A stretch of DNA of 64,000 nt from Collinsella aerofaciens (GCF_015558785.1 NZ_JADMOP010000003.1:62001-126000), one strand, 5' to 3'. Counted from the stretch's first letter, positions 16,702-25,295 are shown. The notes: a model not told the origin generated them from the sequence alone. Made by a program: numbers and translations.

Positions 16702-17035
16702 ACCTGCCACTTCTTAGCCTTAACCGTTAATCTGCTTTCTTACGTGCAAGTTAGATAGTAGCATTTTACTGTTTGCTCAAAACAGTTAATTAAAATAGAC
16801 GCGGCGTTATCTGGGCATTTGGCACCAATTTACGACGTTTCTTTATCGATTATTTACGCTGGTAGCTGACTCGCAGCTAATCGTCATTCGCTTGTCACCA
16901 AAATTGGCATCTCTTTATGTCTTTTGGTATAGAGGATATAATTATTAACCCCTCCCCCAATAATTTTGAGTGGCCTGCAAGGTAGTAGATGTCCTCACTC
17001 CTCATGATTACCGCGCACTGCCCTCCACCGGAGCA
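16702..17035. other. AT-rich intergenic region, no gene seen
   Basis: About 330 bases, clearly richer in A+T than its surroundings. It probably holds the promoter of the HTH gene. A short hairpin (ACTGTTT-GCTC-AAAACAGT) lies near 16764-16783. I see no coding sequence, tRNA or transposon end. Confidence 0.4.
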
Positions 17036-17079
17036 AAACAAAAAGGGCGGGACCTGCTGCGCTTGCAGACCCCGCCCCG
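17036..17079 (-). terminator. Rho-independent terminator of the flavoprotein gene
   Basis: On the minus strand GGGGCGGGGTCTGC (17066-17079) pairs with GCAGGTCCCGCCC (17045-17057), followed by TTTTTGTTTTG. It is 70 bases after the gene stop. Confidence 0.8.
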
Positions 17080-17149
17080 GTTGACACCCCATGGGACGCA
17101 GTCGGGCGAGGCAGATCCGTGCTACCGCCCCGCCTGGCCGCGAAGTTAA

Positions 17150-19180
17150 CTACAGCTCGTTGGCCGCGTGATATGCCGTGCGAATGGCGCTCGCGATGTC
17201 GGCGGTGCGCTCGCCCGAGCAGTCGCCCACACAGGTCACGGGCACCGTCACGCCGTCCAGGTCAAACGCGTTGGCCTTGGAGCCCACGGCCATCACCACG
17301 TAATCGCAGGCAATCTTCACCGGCTCCTCGGTGCCGTCTTCGGCAGTACGAATAGCCTCCACGCCCTCGTCGGTAACGGCGGTTAGACGGGTCTTCACGT
17401 GCTGCTCCACGTTGTGCTCTGCAAAATCGCTCATAATCAGCGGCAGAATGGTCTCGGACTCGCCCGCGGCAATCTTGTCGAGCATCTCCACGATCGCCAC
17501 CTCGCAGCCGCGCTGCAGCAGGTACTCGGCAGTCTCGGTGCCCACCAGGCCACCGCCAATGACGGCGACGCGCCCACTGAGCTCCACCTTGCCGGCCAGC
17601 ACGTCCCAGCTCGAGATGACCTTGTCCGAGTCGGCACCCGGAACGGGGATGACAACGTCGTGCGCGCCCACGGCCACAATCGCGGCGTCAGCGGCGTTGA
17701 GGTCCTCAGCGGTAGCGGCGTGGTTGAGCTCAACCTTCACACCCAGGCCAGGCAGAATCTTCTCGTAATACTCGACCGAGCGCATGATCTCGTCCTTGCG
17801 CGGAGGCGCGGCCGCCAGCACAATCTGGCCGCCCAGATGATCGCTCGCCTCGTAGACGGTCACATCGTAGCCGCGCTTGGCCGCCACGCGCGCGGCCTCC
17901 AGGCCGGCAATACCGCCGCCCACCACGGCGATCTTCTTGTCGCCCTCGCCCGGCTTGATGGCGATGGTCGCCTCGTCGCCGTTCTCGGCGTTGAGCACGC
18001 ACGAGATGTACTTGCGGTTTTGAATCGCGTCGACGCAGCCCTTGTTGCAGTTGAGGCACTCGCGAATGGGCTCGCCCGTGGCGGCCTTCAGCGCAATGTC
18101 GGGGTCGCACATGAGCGAGCGGCCATAGGCGATGATGTCGGCCGAGCCATCCTCCAGGATCTTCTCGCCGGCCTCGACCGAGACAACACGGCCCACGGTT
18201 GTCACCGGCACGGAGACCAGGGCCTTGACGCGCTCGGCCACGGGCAGCGTCCAGTTGTAGGGCATGGCACCCATGGGCGGAATGGTGTCGCCCATGTTGC
18301 CAGTGTGGTTTGCCTGCGCGACCTGGATCATGTCGATGCCGGCGCCCTCGAGCAGCTTGGCAAACTCGCAGGCCTCGTCGGGCTGCAGGCCGCCCTTGCC
18401 GCGCGGCGTGCCGTCGGGGTTCTCCATGATCACGGGGAGCTTGTACTCCACCATCAGCTGCGGCGCGGCTTCCTTGATGGCAGCGACGACCTCGAGCGCA
18501 TAGCGAACGCGGTTCTCGAACGAGCCACCATACTCGTCGGTGCGCTTGTTGAGGATAGCCGAGCACAGCGAACCCACCAGACGGTCGCCGTGGACCTCGA
18601 TGGCGTCGATGCCGGCCTGCTGCGCGCGGGCGGCCGAGGCGGCGATGGATTCCTTGATCTGGGTGAGCTGCTCCACGCTCGCCTCGTTCACAAAGTGCTG
18701 CATGTCGTGATGCAGCTTGGCGTAAGCCTGCTTGCGAATCTCGTTGGACTCGGCCATCTTGGCGGCAAAGGTCTCCTCGTCGCCGGCGGCCTTGGCCTCC
18801 TGCGCGGCCTTGGCGGCAGCCATGGAGCCCATGACCATGCGACCGACGCCGGGCACGTCGTACTCGGGGTGGAACAGCTGCAGCGCAACCTTGGCGCCGT
18901 ACTTGTGGACGGCGTCGGCCAGCGCCTTAAACGTGGGGATTTGGGCGTCGGTCGCAAGCTTGGGCGTGGGGCTTGCGGTCATAACGGGAGCAACATCGCC
19001 GATGACGATGTAGCTCACGCCGCCACGGGCCAGGCGCTCGTAAAAAGCCAGGCTGCGCTCGCCAATGGAGCCGTCGCGCTCCTCGTAGCCGGTGGTAAGC
19101 GGCGGGAACATAATGCGGTTCTTGAGCTCAAGGGGGCCAACCGTAATGGGCTGGAGCAGCTTGGATGCAGGTGCGGTCAT
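17150..19180 (-). CDS. Old-yellow-enzyme-type NAD(P)H:flavin oxidoreductase / 2,4-dienoyl-CoA reductase family, Fe-S flavoprotein
   Basis: A 676-residue enzyme. An FMN TIM barrel occupies about 1-370, with a [4Fe-4S] motif CLNCNKGC followed by a fourth Cys (about 374-393). A FAD/NAD(P) domain follows, with nucleotide motifs VVGGGIAGLEAA and IGGGLVGTETAEYL. The family reduces activated C=C bonds in enoates, enones or bile-acid intermediates. Where E. coli 2,4-dienoyl-CoA reductase has its catalytic Gly-Tyr, this protein reads VHGDRLVGSL, so the usual Tyr is absent. The second of two in-frame ATGs was chosen: GAGAGG lies one base before the first and seven before the second. The gene is monocistronic with its own terminator. 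Confidence 0.85.
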   Translation of the reverse strand: MTAPASKLLQPITVGPLELKNRIMFPPLTTGYEERDGSIGERSLAFYERLARGGVSYIVIGDVAPVMTASPTPKLATDAQIPTFKALADAVHKYGAKVALQLFHPEYDVPGVGRMVMGSMAAAKAAQEAKAAGDEETFAAKMAESNEIRKQAYAKLHHDMQHFVNEASVEQLTQIKESIAASAARAQQAGIDAIEVHGDRLVGSLCSAILNKRTDEYGGSFENRVRYALEVVAAIKEAAPQLMVEYKLPVIMENPDGTPRGKGGLQPDEACEFAKLLEGAGIDMIQVAQANHTGNMGDTIPPMGAMPYNWTLPVAERVKALVSVPVTTVGRVVSVEAGEKILEDGSADIIAYGRSLMCDPDIALKAATGEPIRECLNCNKGCVDAIQNRKYISCVLNAENGDEATIAIKPGEGDKKIAVVGGGIAGLEAARVAAKRGYDVTVYEASDHLGGQIVLAAAPPRKDEIMRSVEYYEKILPGLGVKVELNHAATAEDLNAADAAIVAVGAHDVVIPVPGADSDKVISSWDVLAGKVELSGRVAVIGGGLVGTETAEYLLQRGCEVAIVEMLDKIAAGESETILPLIMSDFAEHNVEQHVKTRLTAVTDEGVEAIRTAEDGTEEPVKIACDYVVMAVGSKANAFDLDGVTVPVTCVGDCSGERTADIASAIRTAYHAANEL

Positions 19181-19323
19181 GGACATTCCTCTCTTGTAGG
19201 CGCGGCGGCGATGGTGCCGCGTAGTTGTCTAGAGGATATGGCATGGGAATACAACAGCGCAACGGAAATCGGCGGATAACAGGTAGCGGCAGGTGGATGG
19301 GGCGGGACGGCCCGTCGGTTTGT

Positions 19324-19618
19324 CTCAATCTGTAACAGTTACTCGGCAAAACCGGGTCTTACTGTTACAGATCGAGATATTCCTCTCGACCCATCCTCAA
19401 CAATCTAGATCTGTAACAGCTAGGCCCACTTTTGACCCCTACCTGTTACAGATTGAGACAAACCAAACCCGCCTGCCGGAAAATCTCAATCTGTAACAAC
19501 AACTCGGCAAAATCCGTCCCTCGTGTTGCAGATTTAGACAAACCGTCCGGGCGGGAACTCAACATCTCAATCTGTAACACCTAGCCGCCCAAATCGGGTC
19601 TAGATGTTACAGATCGAG
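19324..19618. repeat. Tandem array of four palindromes, 15-23-15 architecture, 80-81 bp period
   Basis: Unit arms: 19324-19338/19362-19376, 19405-19419/19443-19457, 19485-19499/19523-19537 and 19566-19580/19604-19618. The left half-site consensus is CTCAATCTGTAACAG and the right is CTGTTACAGATYGAG. Every loop is exactly 23 bases and differs in sequence, although loops 1 and 3 share ACTCGGCAAAA. Inter-unit spacers are 28, 27 and 28 bases. The array lies between the flavoprotein start and the tRNA-fMet terminator, with no coding sequence. It resembles a REP/BIME cluster or a multi-site protein-binding region; it is not a CRISPR array. Confidence 0.9.
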
Positions 19619-19668
19619 ATCTTGTTTGAGAGGCTGAGAATTGGACCGAAAACACGGTCCCGGAATAA

Positions 19669-19699
19669 CAAAAAAGCTCGCCGGCTAGGCCGACGAGCT
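19669..19699 (-). terminator. Terminator of tRNA-fMet
   Basis: On the minus strand AGCTCGTCGG pairs with CCGGCGAGCT (one G-T pair), followed by TTTTTTGTTATT. It starts 10 bases after the tRNA CCA end. A second small hairpin, GGACCG-AAAACA-CGGTCC, follows at 19643-19660. Confidence 0.85.
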
Positions 19700-19708
19700 G
19701 CAAGTTCT

Positions 19709-19785
19709 TGGTCGCGGGGGCAGGATTTGAACCTACGACCTCCGGGTTATGAGCCCGGCGAGCTACCAGACTGCTCCACCCCGCA
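19709..19785 (-). tRNA. Initiator tRNA-Met (CAT anticodon)
   Basis: A 77-base gene including encoded CCA. The acceptor stem is TGCGGGG/CCCCGCG with position 1 U facing G72, so the first pair is not Watson-Crick, as in initiators. The anticodon loop is CTCATAA on a stem ending in three G-C pairs (CCGGG/CCCGG), and the D stem has A11-U24. These features identify it as the initiator rather than elongator Met. The T loop is TTCAAAT. Confidence 0.93.
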
Positions 19786-19920
19786 ATGTCTGGGCGCCTC
19801 ATGTGCGCAAGAAAGAATATTACGTGGGAGTTCGGTAAACGGCAAGGAAAATCTCGTAGAGCATAATTCCTTCATATTTAAACCCCTCAGCCCCTATCAT
19901 CGTAAACGAATCGCAGCCGA

Positions 19921-19945
19921 GCGCCGTCGACGGCGCGTATACAAT
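19921..19945 (+). promoter_or_regulatory. coaX promoter region: palindrome next to the -10
   Basis: GCGCCGTCGACGGCGC (19921-19936) is a perfect 16-base palindrome placed 3 bases before TACAAT (19940-19945), the likely -10 of coaX. It could be an operator. No good -35 was found. Confidence 0.4.
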
Positions 19946-19981
19946 GGTGCGCGTCCTTTTATGCCAACACCGGGAGTAGAC

Positions 19982-20755
19982 ATGCTGCTCGCTATCGATA
20001 TGGGAAACACGCAGACGGCCATGGGCCTGTTTGACGGAAACGAGCTGGTGCAGTCGTGGCGCATGCCCACCGACCGCTCCTATACCGCCGACGAGATCCA
20101 CGTGCGTCTGATGGGCTTCTTTAAGATGTACGGCCTTTCGCTCGACGCGGCCGACGCGATCGCCTTTGCCGGCGTGGTGCCGCAGCTCTCGCGCGAGTGG
20201 CACGCCGTGGCCGACCGCATCGCGGCAGACGCCATCGTCATCGGCCCGCAGACCGCCGCCGTGACCAAGCTGCGTGCGGCACGCCCTCAGGCTGTGGGTG
20301 CCGACCGCATCGCCAACGCCGTTGCGGCCGAGACTTTCTACGGCGCCCCGGCGATCGTGGTGGACTTTGGCACCGCGACCAATATCGACGTCATCGATGA
20401 GGACGGCTATTACATTGGCGGAGCGATCGCGCCGGGCATCCGTATCTCCATGGACGCACTTGCCGCCCGTGCCGCCAAGCTCGCCAGCGTGCCGCTCGAG
20501 GCGCCCGAGCACGCCATCGGCCGCGACACCGAGGAATGCATCAAGGTCGGCGCCGTGATGGGCACCGCCGCCATGGCCGAAGGCCTGGTCGCTCGCATGA
20601 AGCGCGAGCTGGGCCGCGACGATGCCACCGTTATCGCCACGGGCGGTCTCGCCAGCATCGTCGCCGATTCGACCGACGCCTTCGACGTGGTCGACGGACA
20701 GCTCACCATTAAGGGCATCTGCGAAATCTACCGCCGCATGCAGAAGCTGGGATAG
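19982..20755 (+). CDS. coaX: Type III pantothenate kinase
   Basis: A 257-residue enzyme that phosphorylates pantothenate, the first step of coenzyme A synthesis. It shows the ASKHA-type phosphate motif DMGNTQTAMGLF at residues 5-16, GADRIANAVAA near 105, and DFGTATNIDV near 123, followed by GGAIAPGIRIS. The length matches CoaX. GGAG lies six bases before the ATG, so this start was chosen over in-frame starts upstream. The gene faces the biotin-ligase-like gene convergently. Confidence 0.92.
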   Translation: MLLAIDMGNTQTAMGLFDGNELVQSWRMPTDRSYTADEIHVRLMGFFKMYGLSLDAADAIAFAGVVPQLSREWHAVADRIAADAIVIGPQTAAVTKLRAARPQAVGADRIANAVAAETFYGAPAIVVDFGTATNIDVIDEDGYYIGGAIAPGIRISMDALAARAAKLASVPLEAPEHAIGRDTEECIKVGAVMGTAAMAEGLVARMKRELGRDDATVIATGGLASIVADSTDAFDVVDGQLTIKGICEIYRRMQKLG

Positions 20756-20831
20756 AGCAGGAGCTTAAGTCAAGCACGCCCGATGCCACAGTCCCCGCAA
20801 ACGTTCGCCAAGCCCATTCCCCAGACAGGCG

Positions 20832-20863
20832 AAACCCTCCCCGGCACAGGCCGAAGAGGGCTT
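20832..20863. terminator. Hairpin between convergent coaX and the biotin-ligase-like gene
   Basis: AAACCCTCCCCGGC and GCCGAAGAGGGCTT pair imperfectly. It may end transcription from both sides; there is no strong T tract. Confidence 0.4.
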
Positions 20864-20900
20864 CGTTGTCATCGTTATCTTTGAGCGCGAGCGCCCCGCG

Positions 20901-21602
20901 CTACAGCCCGCGAATTCGTACAGCCTCGGGCGGAAACTCCTGCTCGCCGGCATCGGTCTTGATGGTCGCGCGACCCCAGATGTCCAGGCCCGCAAACACA
21001 CCGACCGCAAGCGGCAAACCGTTGGGCGACACCGCCGCAACTTGGCGGCCCAGCAGTGGCACCATGTCAAAGTACTCGCCCAGCACGGGAGCCAGCGGCC
21101 CCGCGGCGCCTTGCGGCGTGTTGGCAACAACCGCCCAGGCGTCCACGCGGGCCAGCATGGCGGCGGCCAGCGCCTCGACCAGCGCTTCGTCAGCCACACC
21201 CACACCGAGCTCGCTCAACGCCGAACGCTCAATATCCACCGTCACGGCACCGAACATGCCCGCAGCACCGGCACCGCCGTTCACGGCAACACGCGCGAGC
21301 GACGTCTCAAACGCAGGCGCACCGCACACGATATCGCTCGGCCACTGGATACCCACCTTACCGGCAAGGCCCAACCCCGGCGTCGAAGCCGTGCCCACAA
21401 GCGCATCCATCATGCCCATCGCCGCCACAAACGGCAGGCCGTGGAAGGCATGCATGTTCACGTCCGGGCGCACGACCAGCGAAAACGTCAGCGAAGCATC
21501 GCCCGCGCTCCAAGCGCACCAGCCCGCGGACGCACCCTCGCGGCCCGCGTCGCGCGCGGCGTCAAGCTCGGTACCGGCAACAACAGCATTCATCTCGATC
21601 AT
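20901..21602 (-). CDS. Divergent biotin protein ligase homologue, probably catalytically altered
   Basis: A 233-residue protein that aligns by eye with the BirA/LplA catalytic fold. It has HGLPFVAAMGMMDAL (helix before the lysine strand), GIQWPSDIV in place of the hallmark GIKWPNDI, and a C-terminal SH3-like segment ending WGRATIKTDAGEQEFPPEAV. The catalytic Lys is Gln here, and the N-terminal GRGRxGR adenylate-binding loop is missing (GWCAWSAGDASLTFS stands in its place). It begins directly after the folPK stop codon and is probably co-transcribed. I infer a pseudoenzyme or a changed function; a real ligase would be needed elsewhere. Confidence 0.65.
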   Translation of the reverse strand: MIEMNAVVAGTELDAARDAGREGASAGWCAWSAGDASLTFSLVVRPDVNMHAFHGLPFVAAMGMMDALVGTASTPGLGLAGKVGIQWPSDIVCGAPAFETSLARVAVNGGAGAAGMFGAVTVDIERSALSELGVGVADEALVEALAAAMLARVDAWAVVANTPQGAAGPLAPVLGEYFDMVPLLGRQVAAVSPNGLPLAVGVFAGLDIWGRATIKTDAGEQEFPPEAVRIRGL

Positions 21603-23345
21603 CTACATACGCCCCAATTCGCCCACGATATGGCCCACGCGGTCCTCGGGCTCCTTGACCTCGACGCCGTTGTAGCGGAAGAACCGCGCCGGGTCGTGCA
21701 TCAGGTCCTCGAGCGGCACCAGCACAAAGTCGCGCTCGCCAATGAGCGGATGCGGCAGGCGCAGCTTTTTGCCGCCGTGGGTCTCGCCGTCCATCCACAG
21801 CAGGTCCAGGTCGATGGTGCGCGGGCCGTTGACCTTGGCTTTCTTGGAGCGGTCACGCCCCAGCTCGGTCTCGATCTTCATAAGCTCGTCGAGCAGCACC
21901 AGCGGCGCCAGCTCGGTCTTGATCTCGATGACGGCGTTGGCAAACGCATCCTGGCGCGTCTCGTAGGCAGGCTCGCTCTCGTAAATACGCGAGCAATTGG
22001 ACACGCAGGTGAGCGGGATCTCGGCGATCATGTCGCGCGCGGCGCGGATGTTGTCGCAACGATGCCCCAGGTTGGAGCCCACGGCCACAAACGCACGGCG
22101 CGGCTGCGGCTTGGCGACAGCCCAGTAACCGTTCAGGAACTGCGCAAAGCCGGTGACGTCGTGCACGCGTACGATGTTGGCACCGGCCTGGATAGCGCCC
22201 AGGCACACGCCAAACGTGGCGGCATCGCGCGCGGCGGCATCGGTCACGCCCGAGATGGCGCCCACAAAACGTTTGCGCGACACGGCGCACATGAGCGGAT
22301 AGCCCAGCGACGCCATCTTGGCGGTCTCGCGCTGGATGACGATGTCCTCGTTGGCCGTCTTGCCAAAGCCCGGACCGGGATCGATGCAGATGCGGTCGCG
22401 CGACACGCCGGCATGGATGAGCGTACGAGCCTGGTCGGACAGAAAGCCCATGACACGGCGCATGATGGGCGCCGAATCGGGCAGGGTAAAGCGGCGAAGC
22501 TGAGAGGTGGGCACGTAGGCCTCCTCGCGGCGGGCGCTGCGGCGCATCATGGCGGCCAGGCGGTCATTGGACTCCGATTCGGCCTCGGTGGCTGCGGGCG
22601 CGGCCTCGGGCGCGGGCGCGACAGTCTCGGCGGCAGCAGCCTGCTCGGCGGCCGGCGTCTCCTGCTCGCTTGAAGGCTCGGGCGTGGGCTCCGGTTCGCC
22701 AAACGGCAACGAGGGCTGCACCACGCCGCCCGGAAGCTTGGCCTCCGACTTAGGCTCGCCCAGCAACTTGCCGCGACGGCGGCGAGCCGGCTTCTCGGCC
22801 TCACGCGCGGCCTCGGCAGCCGCCTCGCGCGCCTTCTCGGCAACAAACGCCGCTGCCGAGGTATCGAGCTGCACCGTTGCGTGCGTGCGGGTGGGCGCGG
22901 CGACCTCGCCGGCATGCATCACGATGACGCCGCAGATGCTCGTCTTAACAAACTCGACCATCTTGGGGTCGGTGAAGCCGGTCACGTCGTTGACGATCGA
23001 GGCGCCGCAGCGCACGGCCGCCTTGGCAACCGCCACGTGGCGCGTGTCGATCGAGACGATAGCGCCCTCTTTGGCCAGCGCACGCACCACGGGCAGCACG
23101 CGGCGAGCCTCCTCGTCGGGGTTGACCGGGGTAAAACCAGGGCGCGTGGACTCGCCGCCCACGTCGATGATGTCGGCACCGGCGTCGAGCATCGCCAGGC
23201 CGTACTCGATGGCGGCATCCGGGTCGAAGTGCTCCCCACCGTCGCTAAACGAATCGGGCGTCACGTTGAGGACGCCCATGATGCGCGGGCGGTCAAAGCT
23301 GAGCTCATACTTTCCGCACCGCCATGTCTTGCTATCGTTCGCCAT
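21603..23345 (-). CDS. folPK: FolP-FolK fusion: dihydropteroate synthase / HPPK with a large linker inside FolP
   Basis: A 580-residue bifunctional folate enzyme. FolP motifs: GVLNVTPDSFSDGG (24-37), DVGGESTRPG (61-70), SIVNDVTG (116-123), VIVMH near 140 and DPGPGFGKT (322-330). FolK begins near 418 with FVAVGSNLGHR and ends with NGPRTIDLDLLW. Between strand VIVMH and the DPG segment lies an inserted, charged, Ala/Pro/Glu-rich stretch (about 148-285) absent from normal DHPS; it probably projects as a disordered loop. Of two ATGs, the second (MANDSK) sits 6 bases from AGGAGG and was chosen. Confidence 0.88.
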   Translation of the reverse strand: MANDSKTWRCGKYELSFDRPRIMGVLNVTPDSFSDGGEHFDPDAAIEYGLAMLDAGADIIDVGGESTRPGFTPVNPDEEARRVLPVVRALAKEGAIVSIDTRHVAVAKAAVRCGASIVNDVTGFTDPKMVEFVKTSICGVIVMHAGEVAAPTRTHATVQLDTSAAAFVAEKAREAAAEAAREAEKPARRRRGKLLGEPKSEAKLPGGVVQPSLPFGEPEPTPEPSSEQETPAAEQAAAAETVAPAPEAAPAATEAESESNDRLAAMMRRSARREEAYVPTSQLRRFTLPDSAPIMRRVMGFLSDQARTLIHAGVSRDRICIDPGPGFGKTANEDIVIQRETAKMASLGYPLMCAVSRKRFVGAISGVTDAAARDAATFGVCLGAIQAGANIVRVHDVTGFAQFLNGYWAVAKPQPRRAFVAVGSNLGHRCDNIRAARDMIAEIPLTCVSNCSRIYESEPAYETRQDAFANAVIEIKTELAPLVLLDELMKIETELGRDRSKKAKVNGPRTIDLDLLWMDGETHGGKKLRLPHPLIGERDFVLVPLEDLMHDPARFFRYNGVEVKEPEDRVGHIVGELGRM

Positions 23346-23439
23346 GAACATCCTCCTAAAATGCCCGCGCCACCGCGCTCGGGCGCAGGCGGCGGGGTCG
23401 CTTTGCAATCAGTTTTTCTATTGTATCCGCGCACACGGG

Positions 23440-24192
23440 CTAGAACGCAAACGCGGCCGCGATGTCGCAAGAAATCAGCAGGTCGGCATTTGCATCCTGA
23501 TCGGTGGGAGCGAGATTGCAAATGGCCAGGGTATCGCCGGTAAAGTAGCGCGTAAGGCCCGCCGCCGGATACACCACGAGCGAGGTCCCGCCCACGATGA
23601 GGACATCGGCCGCGGCAATGGCGGCGACGGCGCCGGTCAGCACGCGCTCGTCGAGCGGCTCCTCGTAGAGCACCACATCGGGCTTAATGCGCCCGCCGCA
23701 CGCAGGACACACGGGCACGCCCGCGGCGTCCTCGTGCTCGCGCGAGCAAATCCACTCGGCGCTATAGACCGCGCCGCACGACTGGCAAATGTTGCGATGG
23801 ACCGATCCGTGCAGCTCGAACACGCGCTGTGAGCCAGCCATCTGATGCAGACCGTCGATATTTTGCGTCACCACGGCATCAAGCTTACCGGCGCGCTCCA
23901 ACTCGGCCAGCTTGGTGTGGCAGCGGTTGGGCTTAGCGTTAAGCGCGATCATCTTGGTGCGGTAAAAGTCGAAGAACTCGGCCGGATGCGCCTCGTAAAA
24001 GCTATGCGAGAGCATGGTCTCGGGCGGGTAGGCAAACTGTTGGTGATATAGGCCGTCCACGCTGCGGAAATCGGGGATGCCACTCGCCGTGGAAACGCCC
24101 GCGCCGCCAAAGAAGACCACGCGCTTGTGGGTGCCGAACAGCTCCGCCAGCGCGGCGGAGGCCTGTTTGGAGTCCGTTATCGCCTGCGTCAT
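23440..24192 (-). CDS. NAD-dependent protein deacylase, sirtuin family
   Basis: A 250-residue Sir2 enzyme. It has FFGGAGVSTASGIPDFRS for NAD binding, TQNIDGLHQMAGS, catalytic His in ELHGSVHRN, and a zinc site made of CQSC and CPAC. GTSLVVYPAAGL completes the NAD pocket. It removes acyl groups from protein lysines using NAD+. GGAGG lies six bases before the ATG. The gene is divergent from exonuclease III and upstream of folPK on the same strand, 94 bases apart. Confidence 0.92.
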   Translation of the reverse strand: MTQAITDSKQASAALAELFGTHKRVVFFGGAGVSTASGIPDFRSVDGLYHQQFAYPPETMLSHSFYEAHPAEFFDFYRTKMIALNAKPNRCHTKLAELERAGKLDAVVTQNIDGLHQMAGSQRVFELHGSVHRNICQSCGAVYSAEWICSREHEDAAGVPVCPACGGRIKPDVVLYEEPLDERVLTGAVAAIAAADVLIVGGTSLVVYPAAGLTRYFTGDTLAICNLAPTDQDANADLLISCDIAAAFAF

Positions 24193-24328
24193 ATGAGTCC
24201 TCCGTCCTTGTTGGTCGGGCAGCGTCGGGCGATGTCCCAGCATGCGGCCTTTGGGTCAGCACGCGCGGTGCCCACCACCGCCCCTGTTGCGCTAATCTTA
24301 AGCCTGCCAACCCCGTCGAAAGGACACC

Positions 24329-25147
24329 ATGCCTCAGACTTACACTTTCGCCTCGTGGAACGTCAACGGCCTGCGCGCCGTGCTCAAAAAGGACCCGAGC
24401 TTTATCCAGATCGCGCAAGAACTCGACGTCGATATCCTGGCGTTGCAAGAGACCAAGTTGCAAGAAGGCCAGGTTGATATTGACCTGCCCGGCTATCGCC
24501 AAACCTGGAGCTACGCCGAGCGTAAAGGCTATTCGGGCACTGCGGTCTTTAGCCGCCAGGAACCGCTGCGCGTGCTGCACGCCGACGCGCTGTTACCCTA
24601 CGCCGGCGAGGGCGAGGCGGCCGAGCTCGTCGCCCAAGCCGCAACCGAGGGCCGCGTCTGCGCGTTGGAGTTCGACAAGTTCTGGTTTGTGGATGTCTAT
24701 ACGCCCAACGCCCAAAACGAGCTCGCGCGCATCGATGTGCGCATGGCCTGGGACGATGCCTATCGCGGCTTTTTGAGCGCGCTTGAGCGCGAGACCGGCA
24801 AGCCCGTGGTGACCTGCGGCGACTTTAACGTAGCGCACGAAGAGATCGACCTTAAGAACCCCAAGTCCAACCGCGGCAACGCAGGCTTTTCGGACGAAGA
24901 GCGTGGTAAGTTTACCGAGCTGCTCGACGCCGGTTTTACCGATACCTGGCGCGCGGCAAACCCCGACGTCGAGGGTGTCTACAGCTGGTGGAGCTATCGC
25001 TTTAATGCCCGCAAGAACAACGCCGGCTGGCGCATCGATTACTTCCTGGTGAGCGACGCAATCGCCGGCAACGTGCGCGACGCCGGCATCCGCGGCGATA
25101 TCTTCGGCAGCGACCACTGCCCCGTCACCCTCACGCTAGAGCTCTAG
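24329..25147 (+). CDS. xth: Exodeoxyribonuclease III
   Basis: A 272-residue AP endonuclease/3' exonuclease for base-excision repair. Motifs include SWNVNGLRA at the start, LALQETKL with the metal-binding Glu, VDVYTPNAQ, CGDFNVAHEEIDL, RIDYFLVS and GSDHCPVTL with the catalytic Asp-His. It has full family length. AAAGGA precedes the ATG. It ends opposite the ECF S-component gene, with repeat hairpins in between. Confidence 0.94.
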   Translation: MPQTYTFASWNVNGLRAVLKKDPSFIQIAQELDVDILALQETKLQEGQVDIDLPGYRQTWSYAERKGYSGTAVFSRQEPLRVLHADALLPYAGEGEAAELVAQAATEGRVCALEFDKFWFVDVYTPNAQNELARIDVRMAWDDAYRGFLSALERETGKPVVTCGDFNVAHEEIDLKNPKSNRGNAGFSDEERGKFTELLDAGFTDTWRAANPDVEGVYSWWSYRFNARKNNAGWRIDYFLVSDAIAGNVRDAGIRGDIFGSDHCPVTLTLEL

Positions 25148-25162
25148 CGCCAAGCAATTCCT

Positions 25163-25194
25163 GGGGGACAGAGGAAAACAGATCATGTGACCCC
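25163..25194 (+). repeat. GGGGGACAG-AGGAAAAC repeat, copy 3
   Basis: GGGGGACAGAGGAAAACAG followed by ATCATGTGACCCC, 16 bases after the exonuclease stop. It is the plus-strand counterpart of the copies at 3290-3329 and 10121-10160. Confidence 0.7.
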
Positions 25195-25205
25195 TCTCCC
25201 CCTAT

Positions 25206-25274
25206 AAGTTGCGGTGGAGTAGTTCCTGTTTGGGCAGCAAATAGCCAAAAACGAGAACTATTCCACCGCAAGTT
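25206..25274. repeat. Long hairpin between convergent genes
   Basis: AAGTTGCGGTGGAGTAGTTC (from 25206) pairs with GAACTATTCCACCGCAAGTT (ending about 25274) with few mismatches. An inner stem continues around TTTGGGCAGCAAATAGCCAAA. It probably acts as a bidirectional transcription stop between xth and the ECF S-component gene. Confidence 0.75.
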
Positions 25275-25295
25275 CGTGTGGGAACGCGAAATGCC

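Noticed and set aside
19324-19618. Possible CRISPR array
   Set aside because: The half-sites alternate in orientation, the arms are only 15 bases and two loops share sequence. No cas gene is nearby. The structure is a palindrome array.
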